Source: Actinophytocola sp050699915 (GTDB taxonomy: Bacteria; Actinomycetota; Actinomycetes; Mycobacteriales; Pseudonocardiaceae). From it: a DNA stretch of 64,000 nucleotides. The stretch lies in contig NZ_JBOHGA010000001.1 in the NCBI RefSeq assembly GCF_050699915.1, positions 62,001 through 126,000 on the forward strand. Direction: 5' to 3'. The translations under genes and the position numbers were made by a program. Below are positions 42,717 to 55,000 of this stretch, piece after piece. The notes under the pieces were generated by a model. That model did no database searches and was not told the DNA's origin. It saw only the letters and a list, made by a program, of their open reading frames with translations. Position 1 is the first letter of the stretch. Each line of letters begins with the position of its first letter.

Positions 42717-43064
42717 GAGGTGGACTTCCCGCCCTGGCATACGGTGCACGGGTTCTTCACCCGCTGGCAGCGGACCGAAATGGTTGCCTGCCTGCATGAC
42801 CGGCTTCGCGACCAACTCCGCACCGTGCGGGCGGCTACCCACAGCCGAGCGTGGGATCGATCCACGCCCAGTCGGTGCGGGCCGCGGAGACCGTCAGCCG
42901 CGCCACCCGAGGCTACGACGCCGGCATTCGGGGTCGCCGGACACCAACGGCACACCGTCCCTCCACCTCGCCGACGGGTCGTCGAACGCACCCTCGCCTG
43001 GATCACCCGCGCCCGCAGCAACACCCGCGACGACGAACGCCTTCCCCGCCACCCCGAAGCGTTA
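42717..43064 (+). pseudogene. Degraded IS5-family transposase fragment
   Basis: Between two convergent PKS genes. Pieces of an IS5-type (DUF4096 plus DDE) transposase can be read in two frames: DFPPWHTVHGFFTRWQRTE then LHDRLRDQLRTV in one, SVRAAETVSRATRGYDAG in another, then RRVVERTLAWITRARSNTR and DDERLPRHPEAL back in the first. The central part between the DAG region and the WITR region is mostly missing, and the frames do not join, so it is dead. No clear terminal inverted repeats remain. It is the only mobile-element trace I find in the window. Confidence 0.75.
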
Positions 43065-43082
43065 GTTCTCAGGCGGGTTCTC

Positions 43083-46000
43083 TCAGGCGACGTCGAGCTC
43101 GTTGTCGAGGATGTCGAACAGGTCGTCGGCGGTGGCGCCGGTCAGGTCCGCGTCCGCGTCGGCCTCGGCGGACTTGTCGCGCCACCTGACGACCAGCCGT
43201 TGCAGCGCGGCCGCCACGTCGGTGTCCCCGACCTCGCCCGCGTCGACCACGTCCAGGGTGGCCTCCAGCGCGGCGATCCCGTCCACCAACGCCCGCGCCT
43301 TCGCGCGGCCGCCGCCGAGCTCGGCGAGGAGATGATCCACCAGCGCCTCAGGTGTCGGGTGGTCGAACGTGAGCGTGGCGGGCAGCCGCAGACCGGTCGC
43401 CGTGTTGAGCCGGTTGCGCAGCTCCACGGCGGTCAGCGAGTCGAAGCCGAGCTGCTTGAACGCCTGCTCCGCCGGGATGGTCTCCGGCGAGGTGTGGGCG
43501 AGCACCGTGGCCACGCTGGACCGCACCAGGTTCCGCAGCAGCTCGCGCTGCTCGTCCGGGGAGCGCCCGGCCAGTTGGCTCGCGATGTCGACGACCTCGG
43601 GCCGGGCTGCGCGGCGGTTCCGGACGAAGCCCCGCAGCGGCGGGGGAGCGTTGGTGGCCGTTCGCAACGCGGCCGGGTCGAGCTTGATCGGCACCAGGTG
43701 TGGCTCCTCCGCCCGGCACGCGGCGTCGAAGAGCGCGAGCCCCTCCTCGACCGTGTGGGCGAGCACGCCGCCACGGTTGATGCGCGCCAGGTCGGCCTCG
43801 CTCAGATGGCCCGTCATGGCACTGTCCTGGGCCCACAGGCCCCACGACAGGGCGGTCGCGGCCTGCCCGTCGCGGTGTCGCCGCACGGCGAGGGCGTCGA
43901 GCGCGGTGTTGGCCGCGGCGTAGTTCGCCTGCCCCGCCGTGCCGAGGATGCCCGTCGCCGACGAGAACAGCACGAACAGCTCGAGTTCGCCGGTCAGCTC
44001 GTGGAGGTTCAGCGCCGCGTCGATCTTGGGGCGCAGTACCGAGTCCAGCCGTTGCTCGTCGAGCGACTCGATCGTGCCGTCGTCGAGCACGCCGGCAGCG
44101 TGGACGACGCCGACGAGCGGGTGCTCGGCCGGGATCGTCGTGAGGAGGTCGGCGAGGCCGGCCCGGTCCGCGACGTCGCAGGCCCTGATCTCGACCCGGG
44201 CGCCGAGCTCGGTCAGGTCCTCGCGGAGGGTGCCCGCCCCGGGCGCGTCCGGACCCCGGCGGGAGGTGAGGACGAGGTGCCGGGCGCCGTGTTCGGTGAC
44301 CAGATGGCGGGCGAGCGCGGCGCTCAGCGTGCCGGTGCCGCCGGTGATCAGGATCGTGCCGTCCGGGTCGAACAGACGCTCGTCGTCCGGCGCGGCGCCC
44401 GCCTTGACGAGGCGGGGCGCGGTCAGGTCGCCGTCGCGGATGGCCACCTGCGGCTCGCCCGTGGCCAGCGCACCCGGAAGTGCTTGCCAGGACTGCTCGC
44501 CGCCGTCGAGGTCGACGAGCACGAACCGGTCGGGGTGCTCGGTCTGGGCGGTGCGGAGCAGGCCCCACACCGCGGCACCGGCGAGGTCGGCGCCCGTGGT
44601 GGCGCCATGCGTGACGACCACCAGCGGTGTCGCGCCGAGCCGGTCGTCGGACAGCCAGCGCTGGACCACGGCCAGGACGTCGCGGACCAACGCCCGCGGT
44701 TCGGCCCCGGCCGCGTCCAGTACTCCGACGGCCGGCGCGGGCTCACCGGCGTCCATCGCTGCGGTGAGGTTCGCGAGGTCCGGATAGGACGCCGCGCCCA
44801 GGTGGCCGGAACCGTCTCCGCCCAGCATCGCCCAGCGCTCACTGGTGCCGGATGCGGCCGCGAACGGGACCCACTCCACGCGGTACAGCGAGTCCGGGCC
44901 GCGCCCGACGTCGAGCTGCTCGGGGGTCACCGGTCGTGCGACGAGCGACGCGACTGACGCGAGCGGGGCACCGGCACCGTCGGCGAGGTCGACCGCGAAC
45001 GCGTCCGCCCCGGACGGCGTGATCCGAACCCGCAGCGATGTGGCGCCATTCGCCGACGCGGCGCGAACACCGTTCCAGCTGAAGGGAAGCACGAGCTGAT
45101 CGTCGGCTCGCTCAGGCACGAACAATGCGTGCAGTGCCGCGTCCAGCAGCGCCGGATGCAGCCCGTACCGACCCGCGTCGGTTGACACCTCATCCGGCAG
45201 CGCGACCTCCGCGTAGAGCACGTCGTCCCGCTGCCACGCCGCGCCGAGGCCCTGGAACGCCGGGCCGTAGTCCACGCCCATATCGGCGATCCGGTCGTAG
45301 ATTCCATCCAGGGCAGCGGGTGTGGCCTCCGGCGGGGGCCATTCGCCGGCCCAGCCGGCAGACACCGGCTCGCCGTCGGGGGCGAGGAGCCCGCTCGCGT
45401 GGTGCGTCCACGGCACGTCGGCCCCGTCCTCGGGGCGTGAGTGGACGCGCAGCGGTCGCCGGCCCGCGTCGTCCGGTTCGCCGATCTCGACCTGGACGTG
45501 AACGGCGCCGTCGCCCGCGAGCACCAGGGGTGCGTGCAGGGTCAGCTCGTCGACGACGTCGAGATCGGTGTGCTCGGCGGCCTGCCGGGCCAACTCGACG
45601 AACGCGGTGCCGGGCAGGATCACCGTGCCCAGCACGGCGTGGTCGGCCAGCCAACCGTGGTCCCGGAGGGACAGTCGGCCGGTGAGCACGACACGGTCGG
45701 AGTCGGCCAGCCCCAGGGCGGCGCCCAGCAGCGGGTGGTCCGTCGCGTGCAGGCCGAGCCCGGTCGGGCTGCCCGCCGCGTCCGGTGTGATCAGCCAGTA
45801 CCGCGTGCGCTGGAATGCGTACGTCGGCAGGTCGACCCGGCCCGCGCCGGGGAAGAGCCCCGCCAGGTCCAGGGGGACGCCACGCGCGTACAACCGGCCC
45901 ACCGCCTCGGTCACGGCGGCCGCCTCGTCGCGGTTTCGTCGCTGTGCCGGGACGAACGTCGCGGTGTCGCTGTCGGCGAGTGCGGTGAGTGCGGCGTCGG

Positions 46001-49000
46001 GTCCGATTTCGAGGAACGTCTGGACACCTGCCGACTCGAGGGTTCGCATGGTGTCGGCGAAGCGGACGGGTTGGCGGACCTGGTTCACCCAGTAGTCGGG
46101 GTCGGTGAGCTGGTCGGTGGTCTGTCCGGTGACGGTGGAGATGACGGGGATGCTGGGGTCGGTGTAGGACAGGTCCTCGGCGATGGTGCGGTACTCGTCG
46201 AGCATCGGGTCCATCAGCGGTGAGTGGAACGCATGGGACACGGTGAGCCGCTTGGTCTTGCGACCCTGCTGCTCGAAGTCCTCGGCCACCCGCAGGGTCG
46301 CGATCTCCTCGCCCGAGAGCACGACGGAGGTGGTCCCGTTTACGGCCGCGACCGACACACCCTCCACATCGGACAGCAGCGGCGTGACCTCGTCCTCGGT
46401 CGCCTGGACGGCGACCATCGCCCCGCCGGACGGCAGGGCCTGCATGAGGCGGGCGCGGGCGGTGACCAAGCGGGCGGCATCGGCGAGTGAGAACACCCCC
46501 GCCACATGAGCCGCGGCCAACTCACCGATCGAATGCCCCGCCACGAAGTCCGGCCGTACACCCCACGACTCGAACAACCGGAACAACGCGACCTCGAACG
46601 CGAACAACGCAGGCTGGGTGAACCCGGTCTCGTGCAGCTCCTCGGTGTCCAGGACGGTCCGCAACGGCGTGTCCAGGTGCTGGTCCAGCTCCGCGCACAC
46701 CTCGTCGAACGCGGCGGCGAACACCGGGAAGACGGCAGCCAACACGCCACCCATCGCCAGTCGCTGCGCACCCTGACCCGTGAACAGGACGGCAAGCCGG
46801 CCGGTCCGTGCCAGGTCGGTGACCACGTCCGGCGACGCGTCGCCGGCCGCAGTCGCGGCCAGACCGCGGAGCAGGTCGTCGCGCCCCGATCCGCACACCG
46901 CCGCACGGTGGTCGAAGCCGGCGCGCGCGGTCGCCAGCGACAGCCCGACGTCCGCGGGGTGCAGCTCCGGGCGCGCGGTGACGTACTCGTGCAGCCGGCG
47001 AGCCTGGTCGCGCAGTGCCGGCTCGGTGCGGGCCGACAGCACCCACGGCATCGCGGCGGCGGGCTCGCGCTCGACGTCCGCGGCGGACGGCTGGGCCGGC
47101 GGCTCCTCGATGATCACGTGTGCGTTGGTGCCGCTCACGCCGAACGAGGAAACGCCGGCGCGGCGTGGGTGGCCGCCCGGCTCCCACGAGACGGGCTCGG
47201 TGAGCAGTTCGACGGCGCCCGCGGTCCAGTCGACCTTCGGGCTGGGCTCGTCGATGTGCAGGGTCCGCGGCAGCACCTTGTGGCGCATGGCGAGCACCAT
47301 CTTGATGACCCCGCCGACACCGGCGGCGGCCTGCGTGTGGCCGACGTTCGACTTGAGCGAGCCAAGCCACAGCGGCCGGTCCCGGTCCTGCCCGTACGTC
47401 GCGATCAGGGCCTGCGCCTCGATCGGGTCGCCCAGCGTCGTCCCGGTCCCGTGCGCCTCGATGGCGTCCACATCGGACGGTGTGAACCCGGAGCTGTCCA
47501 GCGCGGCCCGGATCACCCGCTGCTGGGACGGTCCGTTGGGCGCGGTCAGGCCGTTGGACGCGCCGTCCTGGTTGACCGCGGTGCCGCGGACGACGGCGAG
47601 GACCGAGTGGTTGTTGCGCACGGCGTCCGAGAGCCGCTCCACGACGAGCACGCCCGCGCCCTCGGCCCAGCTCGTCCCGTCCGCCGACGCCGAGAACGCC
47701 TTGCACCGGCCGTCGGCGGCGAGGCCGCGCTGCTTGGAGAACTCGACGTACAGACCTGGTGTGGCCATGACGGTCACGCCGCCGGCGAGGGCGAGCGAGC
47801 ACTCGCCGGACCGCAGCGCCTGTGCGGCGAGGTGCAGTGCCACGAGCGACGACGAGCAGGCCGTGTCCACGGTCATGGCGGGGCCCTCGAGGCCGAGCGT
47901 GTACGCGACGCGACCGGATGCGACGCTGCCGGCGGTGCCGGTGCCCCAGAACCCCTCGACACCGTCCGGCACCGCGCTGGGCCGGACCGCGTAGTCGTGG
48001 GTCATCAGCCCGGTGAACACACCGGTGGGACTGCCCCGCAGCGCGCCCGGATCGAGGCCCGCACGCTCCAGCGCCTCCCAACAGGTTTCGAGGAACACCC
48101 GCTGCTGCGGATCCATGGCGAGCGCCTCGCGGGGACTGATCCCGAAGAACTCGGCGTCGAACTCGGCGGCGTCGAGCAGAAACCCGCCCTTGCTGACGTA
48201 GCTCGTGCCCGGCGTGTCGGGGTCCGGATCGAACAGGGTGTCCAGGTTCCAGCCGCGGTCGGCCGGGAAGCCGGTGATCCCGCTCGCGCCGGTGTTCACC
48301 AGCCGCCACAGGTCATCGGGCGAGGCGACGCCGCCCGGATAGCGGCAGGCCATGCCAACGATCGCGATCGGCTCGTCCGCGCGTACCGGCGCGGCGACCC
48401 TGGCCGGCCGCTCCGCCTCGGTCCGCTCGGCGAACTCGGTCAGCAGGTGCTCGACGAGCGCCTGCGGCGTCGGGTAGTCGAAGGTGAGCGTGGCGGGCAG
48501 CCGCAGACCTGTGGCGGTGTTGAGCCGGTTGCGCAGCTCGACGGCCGTGAGCGAGTCGAACCCGAGCTGCCGGAACGCGTTGGCCGCGGTGACGGCGTCC
48601 GGATCGGGCTGGGCGAGCACCGCGGCGACCTGGGTGCGAACGATGTCGAGCAGGTGATGACGCCGCTCGTCCTCGCTGCGTCCGGCCAGCTGCCGAGCCA
48701 GGGTGCTCGACGTCGGCCGGCCCTGGCCGGCGCGCTTGCGCGGAGTCCGGGTCAGCCCCTGCAGCGGCGCGGGCGGGTTCGTGGCCGTGCGCAGCGCGGC
48801 GATGTCGAGCTTGACCGGCACCAGGTGTGGTCGCCCGCTGCGGCAGGCGGCGTCGAAGAGTGCGAGTCCTTCATGGACGGTGTGCGAAAGGATGCCGCTG
48901 CGGTTGATGCGGGCCAGGTCGGCATCGCTCAGGTGACTGGTCATGGCGCTGTCCTGCGCCCACAGGCCCCAGGAGAGTGCGGTCGCGGTCCGCCCGGTGG

Positions 49001-52000
49001 CGTGGCGGTGCGTTGCCAAGCCGTCGAGGAAGGCGTTGGCCGCGGCGTAGTTGGCCTGCCCGGCGGTGCCGAAGACGCCGGCCACGGAGGAGAACAGCAC
49101 GAACAGCTCGAGGTCGCCGGTCAGCTCGTGGAGGTTGATCGCGGTGTCGACCTTGGCCGCCAGGACGGCGTCGACCCGTTCCTGGTCGAGCGACTCGATC
49201 GTCCCGTCGTCGAGCACGCCGGCCGCGTGGACGATCCCGACGAGGGGGTGCTTGGCCGGGATCGACCTGAGGAGGTCGGCGAGGTCGGCCCGGTCGGTGG
49301 CGTCGCAGGCCATGATCTCCACCTGGGCACCCAGCTCCGTGAGCTCACGGTGCAGGTCGTACGCACCCGGCGCATCAGGTCCGCGCCGGGAGATCAGGAT
49401 GAGGTGCCGGGCGTCGTGCTCGGTGACGAGGTGGCGGGCGAGCGCCGCACTGAGAGTGCCGGTGCCACCGGTGATCAGCACCGTGCCGTCCGGGTCGAAC
49501 AGACGCTCGTCGTTCGGCGCGGGAGTCGCCTTGGCGAGGCGTGGGACGGTGACGGTTCCGTCGTGGATGGCGAGTTGGGCTTCGCCGGCGGCCAGCGCGA
49601 CGGGAAGTGCGTCCCGGGACGCGTCGTCGGTGTCGACGAGCAGGAACCGGTCCGGGTGCTCGGTCTGTGCGGAGCGAACGAGACCCCACACCGCCGCTCC
49701 GGCCAGATCCGAGCCCGTCGCGGCACCCTGTGTGACGACGGCCAGCCGCGACTGCTCGAACCGCTCGTCGCCGAGCCATTGCTGGAGCGTCGCGAGTGTC
49801 CGGTGCACCGAGGCGTGCACCGCGGCGGAATCCGTGCCCGCCTCCGACCGCAGCACCACGATCTCCGGAGTCGGCTCACCGGCGTCGATCTTGGCGCCCA
49901 GCTCCGCGAGACCGGCGTCGCCCAGTGCGGTCCACTGTGGGGTCTCCGGCCCACCGGTGCCGGGGACCGGCACCCAGTCCGCGGCGTACAGGTCGGCCGC
50001 CGGTGTGCCGGTGTCGCCGAGCTGTGCCGTCGAGACCGGCCGCACGGCGACCGACTCGGCGGTGAGCACGGGGTTACCCGACTCGTCTGACGCGCTGACC
50101 TGGACCGCGCTGGTGCCGTCGGGCACGAGGTGGACCCGCAGGGCGGCAGCGCCGGACCGGTGCAACCGCACGCCACGCCACGAGAACGGCAGCCAGGCCT
50201 GGCCAGGCTCAGCCTCGGCGTCCAGATGCAGCACCATCGCGTGCATCGCGGAGTCGAGCAGCGCCGGGTGCATGCCGAACCGGGCGGCACCGGCCCGCTC
50301 CTCCTCGCGCAGCGAGACATCCGCGAACAACTCCGCACCTCGCCGCCACACCTCCTGCACGCCCTGGAACGCGGGGCCGTAGGAGAAGCCACGGGACAGC
50401 AGCCAGTCGTAGAAGTCCGGCACCGCAACGGGTTCCGCACCCGGCGGCGGCCACTCCGGCCCCGCAGTCGCGGGTGTCGCCTCCGGTTCGCCGGCCAGCA
50501 GACCGGAGGCATGACAGGTCCACGCCTCGCCCGGAGCGGCGTCGGCGGGACGCGAGTAGATCTCGACGGACCGCCGGTCGTGCTCGTCCGGCTCTCCGGT
50601 CCACACCTGCAGGTGCACCGCGCGCTCACCGGTCAGCATCAGCGGTGCCTGCAGCGTCAGCTCCTCGATCACGCCGTGGTCGGTGTGCTCGGCGGCACGT
50701 CCGGCCAGCTCGACGAACGCCGTGCCCGGCAGCAGGACCGTGTCGAGTACGGCGTGGTCGGCCAGCCAGGGCTGCGCGGAGAGGGAGAGCCGCCCGGTCA
50801 GCACCAGCCGGTCGGAGTCGGCGGCGCCGAGCTTCGCGCCGAGCAGTGGGTGCTCGGCGGGGGCGAGCCCCGCGGCACTCACGTCGGCGCTCTCCGGTGC
50901 GCGCAGCCAGTACGAGCGACGCTGGAACGCGTAGGTCGGCAGCTCGACCCGCTCGGCGCCGGGGAGGAACGCGGCGGCGTCCACGGTGACACCGGACGCG
51001 ACGAGCCGGCCGACCGCCTCGATGACGGTCCGCGCCTCGTCGCGGTTTCGACGCTGTGCCGGGACGAACGTCGCGGTGTCGCTGTCGGTGAGTGCGGTGA
51101 GTGCGGCGTCGGGTCCGATTTCGAGAAAGGTGGTGGTGCCTGCCGACTCGAGGGTTCGCACGGTGTCGGCGAAGCGGACGGGTTGGCGTACCTGGTTCAC
51201 CCAGTAGTCGGGGTCGGTGAGCCGGTCGGCGGTCTGTCCGGTGACGGTGGAGATCACGGGGATCCGAGGCTCGGTGTAGGTGATGGTCTCGGCGATGGTG
51301 CGGAACTCGTCGAGCATCGGGTCCATCAGCGGTGAGTGGAACGCATGCGAGACGGTGAGCCGCTTGGTCTTGCGACCCTGCTGTGCCCATCGCTCGGCGA
51401 TGGCCAGCACCGTGTCCTCGTCCCCGGACAGTACGACCGAGTCGGGGCTGTTGATCGCGGCGATGCCGACCACGCCCGCCGCCTCGGACAGCGTCGGGGT
51501 GATCTCGTCCTCGGTGGCCTGCACCGCGACCATCGCCCCACCCGCTGGCAGGGCCTGCATCAGCCGGCCCCGTGCCGCGACCAACCGCGCCGCGTCGGCC
51601 AGTGAGAACACCCCCGCCACATGAGCCGCGGCCAGCTCACCGATCGAATGCCCCGCCACGAAGTCCGGACGCACACCCCACGACTCGAACAACCGGAACA
51701 ACGCGACCTCGAACGCGAACAGGGCGGGCTGGGTGAACCCGGTCTCGTGCAGCTCCTCGGTACCCAGCACAGCACGCAACGGCGTGTCCAGGTGCCTTTC
51801 CAGCTCCACACACACCTCGTCGAAAGCGGTAGCGAACACCGGGAAGACGGCAGCCAACACGCCACCCATGCCCAACCGCTGCGCACCCTGACCCGTGAAC
51901 AACAAGGCAAGCCGCGAACCGGCGACCACACTCGACGCCTGCTCGCCCCGCTCGAACCCCGCCAGACCCGCCAACAGCTCGGCACGATCCGAACCGGTCA

Positions 52001-55000
52001 CCGCCACGCGATGGGGGAGGCGTGTCCGGGTGTCCAGCAGGGACCTCGCGACATCGATCGGGCGCAGCTCGGACCGATCCTCTACAAAGGACCGCAGACG
52101 CGCGGCCTGCTCGCGAAGCGCGGGCTCGGTCCGCGCCGAGAGCACCCACGGCACCGCCGGCGGCTCCACCGCGCGCTCCGCGACGGCCGCGGGCTCCGGC
52201 GGTTCCTCGATGATCACATGCGCGTTGGTGCCGCTCATCCCGAAGGAGGAGACGGCCGCGCGGCGCACCCGCTCACCGGCTGGCCACTCGACCGGCTCGG
52301 ACAGCAGGGTCATCGCGCCGGCGGTCCAGTCCACCTTTCGGGTCGGCTCGGACACGTGCAGCGTCCGCGGCAGCAGCCTGTTGCGCAACGCCTGCACCAT
52401 CTTGATCACGCCGCCGACCCCGGCGGCGGCCTGGGTGTGGCCGACGTTGGACTTGAACGAGCCGAGGTGCAGGGGAGCGGGGCGGTCCTGGCCGTACGTG
52501 GCGAGAAGCGCCTGCGCCTCGATCGGGTCGCCGAGCATGGTGCCGGTGCCATGGGCCTCCACAGCATCCACATCGGACGGTGAGACACCGCCGTCGGCGA
52601 GGGCCGCGCGGATGACCCGCTGCTGTGAGGGACCGTTGGGGGCCGTGAGCCCGTTGGAGGCACCGTCGGAGTTGATCGCCGTGCCGCGCAGGACGGCGTG
52701 CACGGGGTGGCCGTTGCGCACCGCGTCGGAGAGCCGTTCGACCACCAGTACGCCCGCGCCCTCGGACCAGCCCGTGCCGTCCGCGGACTCGTCGAACGCC
52801 TTGCATCGTCCGTCCGGGGACAGGCCGCCCTGCCGGGAGAACTCGGTGAACGTCTCCGGTCCGGACATCACGGTCACCCCACCGGCCAGCGCCAGCGAGC
52901 ACTCTCCGGACCGCAGCGCCCGGACGGCGAGGTGGAGGGCGACCAGGGACGACGAGCACGCGGTGTCGACGGTCATCGCCGGGCCTTCCAGCCCGAGTAC
53001 GTAGGAGATCCGGCCCGACGCCACACTGCTCGCGATGCCGGTGATCAGGAAGCCCTCGACGCCGTCCTCGTCGGTGTGCCCGCTTCGGCCGTACTGCTGC
53101 ACCGGCACGCCGGCGAACACTCCCGTGGAGCTGCCGCGCAACGAGCTCGGGTCGATGCCCGCCCGCTCGATCGCCTCCCAGGACGTCTCCAGCAGCAGCC
53201 GCTGCTGGGGGTCCATGGCGAGCGCCTCACGGGGGCTGATCCCGAAGAACTCCGCATCGAACTCGGCGGCGTCGTGCAGGAAGCCACCCGCCCGGGCGCT
53301 GCAGGTGCCCGCGCCGTCCGGGGCTCCGTCGAACAGCGCCGAGAGGTCCCAGCCGCGGTCGGTGGGGAACCCGGAGACCGCGTCCACGCCGTCGACGACC
53401 AGACGCCACAGCTCATCGGGGGAGCTCACGTTGCCGGGATACCGGCACCCCATGCCGACGATCGCGATCGGTTCGTCGGTGTGCACCGGGCCGTACGGTT
53501 CGGCGGCGGCTTCCGCGCCATCGGCGGCCAGCTCGCTCAGCAGGTGCTCGACCAGGGTGTCGGGCGTCGGGTAGTCGAAGATCAGCGTGGCCGGCAGGTC
53601 GAGCCCGGTCACGGCACTCAGCCGGCCGCGCAGCTGCACGGCTGTCAGCGAGTCGAAACCCAGCTGCCGGAACGGGGTCTCGGCATCCAGCGTGGCGGGC
53701 GCGTAGTCGGCGAGTACCGCGTCCGTCTCGGCGTGCACGAGGTCCAGCACGATCCGCCCGCGGTCCGCCGCCGGCATCCCGCCCAACCGATCGCGCAGTG
53801 CGGCGAGCGTCTTCCTGGCCTCGGGGCCCGCCGCCGCCCACCGGTCCGGCTCGGCCGGGAGCGCTGCGACCACGCACGGACGGTCGCTCGCCACGGCAGC
53901 GTCGAACATGGCGAGGCGGCGCGACACCGGCAGCTCGGCGAAGTCGGCCGGGGCCCACCTCACCGACACACCGGACACACCGGCCACCCGGCGATGCCGA
54001 ACGAGCGCGTCGGCGAACCCGGCCGCCTCGGCATCGCGGCCGGAGGTCAGCAGTACGAACACCGGCAGGTCGTGGCCGAGCGTCATGTCGTGCAGTGCCC
54101 GCGCCTGCGCCGGTGTCGGCCCCGCACACACGACCGCGGTGACCCGCCCGGTCTCGAGTACCTCGGCCAGCGACGCGTCGTCGCCCGGGTCGATCGTCAC
54201 CAGGTCGGCCACCTCGTGCGCGGTGGCCAGGTGGTCGCCGAGGCCGAGGTCGGCGTCGGGACGGGCGGCCAGCACCACGGTGCCGGCCCCACCGAGCCTG
54301 CGGCCGGCCGGCCCGGCGGGGACCGGGAGGAACCGGGGCCGCATCAGCTGACCCGCCCGAACGGCCACCTCGTCCGCGCCGCAGGCCACGGCCGCGCGCA
54401 GCGAGTCGTCGGTCACCTCGTCCATGTCGACGAGGACGATGCGGCCGGGATGCCGCGCCTGGAACCCGCGAGCGAGGCCCCACCGGGCCGCGAGCTCGGG
54501 GACCGGCGCGTAGCGGCCGGCGTGGACGGCTCCGCGGGTCAGCAGGACCAGACGGGTGGTCGTGACCCGATCGTCGCCGAGCCAGGTCGCCAGCAGGTCG
54601 GGGAGTGCGTCGGTGTCCAGTTCGAGGCACGCGACGGCCGGCGCCGGACCCGCTGCCAGGTCGTCGAGCAGCGCGGCGAGGTCGGGATGGCGACTCGCCG
54701 CGGTCAGGTCGGCGGTCAGCTCCGTGCCACCGACGAGGGCCCAGTCGCCCGCCGCATCACCCGCGGCGGCGGTCGGCTCCCAGTCGAGCTCGTGGAGCGA
54801 GTCGTGGAACACGGCCGCCGTACCGAGCAGCCGGGCGGGGGTGTCGAACAGCCGGTGCCGGGCGAGCACGCCCGCGGGGGTGCGCGGAACCTTCGACACG
54901 GCGTAGAGCTCGACGGGGACCGCCGAGGCGGGTAGCCGCTCGCGGCACGCGGCGAGCAGCGGTGCCGGGTCGATCCCGGGCGCGACCACGAACGCGACCG

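Noticed and set aside
42720..44957. 745-codon plus-strand frame running from the spacer into PKS2
   Set aside because: Only the first 110 codons mean anything (the IS5 remnant); the rest is antisense to PKS2.
46506..50090. Long plus-strand open frame opposite PKS2, and a similar one at 4570-6783 opposite the A-T-R gene
   Set aside because: Same reason: mirror of real modules, biased composition, no start site or ribosome binding site of note.
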